Shown here piece by piece: positions 60,394-64,000 of a stretch of 64,000 nucleotides of DNA. The stretch's first letter is position 1; each line of letters opens with the position of its first letter. Where the stretch lies: the NCBI RefSeq assembly GCF_014400405.1, contig NZ_CP060496.1:2418001-2482000 (forward strand). Direction: 5' to 3'. The stretch comes from Brachybacterium sp. Z12. GTDB lineage: Bacteria; Actinomycetota; Actinomycetes; Actinomycetales; Dermabacteraceae. The translations under genes were made by a program, and so were the position numbers. A model generated the notes under the pieces. That model was not told where the DNA came from and searched no databases. It saw only the letters and a program-made list of their open reading frames with translations.

Positions 60394-62051
60394 TCAGATC
60401 CCTTCTCGCACGAGGTAGGCGTCATGGAGGACGGGCTCGCCCTCGCTCGGCTCGATCCATACGTCGCGCACCTGGTCCGTGCGCAGGGCCAGACGGGTCT
60501 GGATGGGATAGAGAGGAATGTGCCAGGCCTGGGCGGTGAGCAGCCGCTGCGCCTCGGAGTAGAGGTGCTGCTGCTCGCCGGGGTCGGTGGTCGCCGCGGC
60601 GGCGAGCAGGGTGCGGTCCAGCTCCTCGTCGTAGGCGAGAGAGACGTTCTGGCCGTTGCCCAGCTCTCGAGGGTCTCCTGGGAGAACTTGATGTACATGA
60701 CGTTCGGGCTCGGGCTGTTCCAGTAGCGGCCCTGGATGTCGTAGGCGGTGGGGTCGCTGCGCATCGCGGTCATCGTGGCGGCGTCCGAGGGCAGCAGCTG
60801 CACCTCCACTCCGACGCGCTTGAGCATGGCCTGGAAGTTCTGGTAGATGGTGAGGTCGGCGGGCGGGGTCTCCCCGGGGTCGGAGTTAAAGGGGAAGCGC
60901 AGGGTGAGCCGCTCGCCGTCCCGGGTGCGGTACCCCTCGGCGTCCCGGTCGGTCCAGCCCGCCTCGTCCAGCAGTGCCCCGGCGCGGTCTGCGTCGTAGG
61001 GGTAGGGCTCACCGAACGCGGGATCGTAGGTGGGGGTGCCCGAGGAGATCGCATTGCCCTCGTAGGGGAAGACCCCCGCATAGGCGCTGCGGACGATGCC
61101 GGGTGCATCGGCCGCGTGGACGATGGCGCGGCGCACACGGAGGTCGGACAGCGCCGGTGAGGTGGCGTTGAGGTCGAGGGCGAACGGGATGCCGGCGTGG
61201 ACGAAGTCGTCGGTGGCGATGTGGGGGTCGGCCGCGGCGGCGGGCACCGATTCGGGCGGGAGGTTGAAGATCACCTGCGCCTTCCCTGACTGCAGCGCCC
61301 CGAAGCGTGCGGTGTTGTCCTTGAGGAACCTCCAGGTGAGCTGCTCCAGGTAGGCGGGTCCCTGGTGCTTCGCATCCGCGGGCGCGGAGCTGTAGTCCTC
61401 GTTGCGGACCATGGACACCTCACGGCCGCGCTTCCACTCGGTGATGATGAACGGACCGGTGCCGATAGGTGAGCGGCAGTTCTCCTGCAGGCCGCGGGCC
61501 ATCGCCACGGGCGACTGGATTCCGAAGAAGGCTTGGGAGAGAACGGTCAGCAGCGGGGAGTAGGGCCGCTTCAGCGTCACCTGCACGACGTGCTCGGAGA
61601 CGGCCTCGGCAGAATCGAAGTAGGGAGAGAGGTAGAGCAGCGCCGTCGAGGACTGGGTCTCCGGGTCGAGGATGTGCTCGAAGTTCGCGACCACGGCCTC
61701 GGCATCCAGAGGCTCGCCGTCGGTGAACTTCACTCCCTCTGCGAGGGTGAACTCGTAGACCAGGCCGTCCTCGGAGATGGTCCAGGACTCGGCGAGCCAC
61801 GGGACCACGCTGCCGTCCCGGGTCATCGAGACGAGCGAGTCGAGGTACTGGCGTGCGATGTAGGTCTGGGGCATGTCGCCGCTGTTGTGGGGGTCCAGGC
61901 AGGTGGGTTCGCGATCGGTCGCGTACACCAGGTGGCCTCCCTCCTTCGTGCCGGGCGGCAGCTGATCCGCCGGCGCCGGGGCAGCGCAGCCGGAGACCAG
62001 CACTGCGGCGATGCAGGCGGCCAGGACGGTGGCCAGGGGGCGAGCTCTCAC
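60394..62051 (-). CDS. ABC transporter substrate-binding lipoprotein, family 5 (frameshifted in this read)
   Basis: About 552 residues. Signal peptide with lipobox LVSGC, then the SBP family 5 fold: YATDREPTCLDPHNSGDM, LAESWTISEDGLVYEFTLAEGVKFTDGEPL, IGTGPFIITEWKRG, VRRAIVHAADAPGI. One base is missing near 60660; corrected, LGNGQNVSLAYDEELD leads to the C-terminus EPSEGEPVLHDAYLVREGI. GTG 62051 is preceded by AGGAGGAG. First gene of the importer operon; ligand unknown, in related clusters an organosulfur compound, peptide or chelate. Confidence 0.92.
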
Positions 62052-62066
62052 AGGGCTCCTCCTCGA

Positions 62067-62112
62067 TCGGTGACGGACACCGAGACCCTAAGCATCACTT
62101 GGGGAGGCTCAA
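62067..62112 (-). promoter_or_regulatory. importer operon promoter and palindromic operator
   Basis: On the minus strand TTGAGC (62107-62112), a 16-bp spacer and TAGGGT (62085-62090), followed at once by the inverted repeat TCGGTG-ACGGA-CACCGA (62067-62083 in plus-strand reading). The repeat covers the expected start of transcription, so a bound repressor would block it. The 214-bp gap also holds the promoter of the divergent monooxygenase gene, which I could not place. Confidence 0.55.
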
Positions 62113-62265
62113 AGGTTAATGACGGTGCGCGAACCAGCGCGACAGGGCCGTGAACGCGGTCGTCGCTCCCAGTCACGGGGTTCACAGGGCGTGCACCGAC
62201 CCGCCCCGGGGTGGATCGTGCACGACAGCAGCAGACCTCACCCGCGCACTGCGAATGGAGCCCCG

Positions 62266-63622
62266 ATGTCCCCCAAGCCCCTGATCCTCAACCTGTTCGA
62301 GATGAACTGCGTCGGCCACATCACCCACGGCCTGTGGCGGCTGCCCGGCAACAACCGTCACCGCTACACCGACCTGACGTACTGGACCGAGCTTGCGAGG
62401 ATCGCCGAATCCGGCGGCTTCACCGCGATCTTCCTCGCCGACGTGGTGGGCGCCTACGACACCTACGGCGGTTCCGCCGAGACCGCCCTGCAGGAGGGGC
62501 TGCAGATCCCCAACAACGACCCGATGCTGGTGGTCCCGGCGATGGCCGCCGTCACCGAGCGACTCGGCTTCGGCATCACCTTCTCCACCAGCTACGAGCC
62601 GCCCTTCGCCTTCGCCCGGCGCATGTCCACGCTGGACCACCTCACCCGCGGCCGGGTGGGATGGAACATCGTCACCTCGTACCTCCCCAATGCTGCCCGC
62701 AACTTCGGGCTCGCCGAGGAGATCGAGCACGACCACCGCTATGAGATCGCGGACGAATACCTCGAGGTGCTCTACAAGCTCTGGGAGGGGTCATGGGAGG
62801 AGGACGCCGTGCTCCGCGACGCCGAGGCCGGCATCTACGCCGACCCCGCGAAGGTCCATCGCATCGACCATGTCGGGGAGAACTTCTCCGTCGCCGGCCC
62901 CCACCTGTCCGAACCGTCCCCGCAGCGCACCCCGACCCTGATCCTCGCCACCGCGTCCCGGCGGGCGCCCTGCGCGCCGGGCGCCATGCCGAGCTCGTCT
63001 TCACCCACGGCCCGCTGCTCGAGCGCACGGTCCCGGCCGTGCGCGCCGCGGCCCAGGAGGCGGGCCGTGATCCCGCGGATCCGAAGTTCGTGGTCCAGGC
63101 CGCGGTGATCACCGGTCGCACCCAGGAGGAGGTCGACGCCAAGCTCGCCCAGTATCAGGAGCATCGCTCCCTCGAAGGCATGCTCGTCCACCAGTCGGTG
63201 CCGATCCGGGCGCTCGAGCACCCGCGCGAGCGCACCATCGCCGAGGCTCTCGAGATCGAGGGCCTGCCCGCGGACACCCCGGTGGGCCGGCACGGCTCCT
63301 CCGCAACGGTCGGTGAGCTGCTGGACGCCGTCGACGAGGCCTGGCAGGACAGGTTCTTCGTGGCTGGCACGCCGGAGGTCGTCGCGGACGCGATCGAGCA
63401 CTGGCTCGACGTGGACGGGATCGACGGGATCAACCTGCGCCAGTACCACTCCTTCGACACGGTCAGGGACTTCGCCGAGCTGGTCTCGCCGATCCTGCGC
63501 GAGCGCGGGCGTCTGCCCGAGGCGGAGGGCACCCTGCGCCATCGGCTGAGTGGCGCCGACCGGCTTCCGGAGGAGCATCCCGCCGCCCGCTTCCGGGGCG
63601 CTTTCGCGGATCGGGGGTCTGA
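62266..63622 (+). CDS. DszA/SnaA/NtaA-type FMN-dependent monooxygenase (two frameshifts in this read)
   Basis: About 452 residues, luciferase-like group II. Typical stretches: MNCVGHITHGLWRLPGNNRH, YWTELARIAESGGFTAIFLAD, FGITFSTSYEPPFAFARRMS, LDHLTRGRVGWNIVTSYLPN, DEYLEVLYKLWEGSW. A missing base near 62960 separates the C-terminal half (GALRAGRHAELVFTHGP). A five-G run at 63613-63617 probably lacks one G; with it the protein stops at 63622 after RGAFADRGV, the normal family length. Raw translation instead runs on to 63920. These enzymes oxidise sulfones, sulfonates or chelates with FMNH2 made by a partner reductase. Confidence 0.88.
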
Positions 63623-64000
63623 GCAGCGGCACCAGCGCGCCGATGTCCTACGGCCCCGCGGAGCCCAGGGCCGAAGTGCCGTTCACGCAGCGCCTGAGCG
63701 TGAGCTCGCGCACATTCACACCCCTTTCGAGACGGCCGCGGGGACGGTCTTCCACGACGGCTCGACGACTGCTCGGGTGCGGAACACCCTGCCCCGGTTG
63801 ACGGGGAACCTTTCGATCGAGGAGGTCGCCCAGCTCGACGGTCACCGCCCCGCGAGCGCGTTCACCGCAGGTTCCGGCCGGTCACAGGCCTGGGACCCGG
63901 CCGGCGTCGGCGTCGCCTGAGCGGTCCAGCGCCGGCCGGGGCGGTTGGCGGGGAACGCTGTCGACGATGCCCGGGAGTGGCTGCGCACTGCGGAGCGAGG
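63623..64000 (+). other. unassigned end of the window
   Basis: An ATG at 63642 (MSYGPAEPRAEVPFTQRLS) and the in-frame tail of the monooxygenase reading frame (to 63920, with LPRLTGNLSIEEVAQLDGHRP) both look partly protein-like but neither continues convincingly, and indels are frequent here. It may hold a short or frameshifted gene downstream of the monooxygenase. I do not recognise it. Confidence 0.3.

Noticed and set aside
62119..62265. Upstream start of the monooxygenase at 62119
   Set aside because: The extra residues are basic and unrelated to the family; the conserved start MSPKPLILNLFEMN is at 62266.

Overview
The window is about 70% GC with dense, mostly operonic genes, many of them joined by ATGA or GTGA overlaps. 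PriA (a HisA/TrpF bifunctional isomerase), a mycothiol-type formaldehyde dehydrogenase, monomeric isocitrate dehydrogenase, DUF3054, DUF1844 and DUF4352 proteins, a WXG100-like protein and TANNNT -10 boxes placed a few bases from start codons all point to an actinobacterium. The best guess is a Micrococcales member of the Brachybacterium/Dermabacteraceae kind; that is inference from gene content, not a database match. I see no rRNA, tRNA, CRISPR array, insertion sequence, prophage or origin. The base calling needs care: 25 genes carry 33 apparent single-base frameshifts, nearly all in G or C runs, and one gene has lost an internal block. I treat the frameshifted genes as intact genes read through sequencing indels.

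Region 1 (1-8429, minus strand): pheS-pheT followed by argC-argJ-argB-argD-argF (only five codons of argF lie in the window). Region 2 (8694-12366, plus strand): a 617-residue WXG100-like protein, then mscR and a metallo-beta-lactamase-fold protein. These three genes interrupt what is usually a continuous translation/arginine block. Region 3 (12460-16738, minus strand): infC-rpmI-rplT, a SpoU-type RNA methyltransferase and a CopD/CtaG copper-cytochrome oxidase assembly protein. infC starts at ATC and is preceded by a terminator-like hairpin. A divergent DUF4352 lipoprotein/membrane protein and a DUF1844 protein follow on the plus strand.

Region 4 (18460-25361, minus strand): histidine genes hisD, hisC, hisB, a conserved hypothetical gene, hisH, a 52-residue membrane protein, priA and an SseB-family gene, with a DUF3054 gene facing the other way between hisD and hisC. 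Region 5 (25462-37217): single genes and small groups for metal transport (ZIP), central carbon (monomeric icd, with a 16-bp perfect palindrome upstream), peroxide defence (tpx), polyphosphate (ppk2), an amidohydrolase, PepSY and PRC-barrel proteins. Region 6 (37392-40140): phosphoketolase, whose end overlaps an acylphosphatase gene.

Region 7 (40150-45322): MFS exporter, NAD(P)-binding protein, DUF808 protein, a damaged Tat-exported GHL10-type glycoside hydrolase and a phosphoribosyltransferase. Region 8 (45496-49550): fructose operon fruR-fruK-fruA with a clear promoter/operator upstream, a structured fruK-fruA spacer and a strong terminator. Region 9 (49596-55533): YwaF-like membrane protein, GH92 alpha-mannosidase, a small membrane protein, thymidine kinase and a mismatch uracil glycosylase. 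Region 10 (55601-64000): a peptide/nickel-type ABC importer (binding protein, two permeases, fused ATPase) plus a DszC-like flavin-dependent oxidase, divergent from a DszA/SnaA/NtaA-type FMN monooxygenase. Together these look like an uptake-and-oxidation route for a small sulfur- or nitrogen-containing organic compound.
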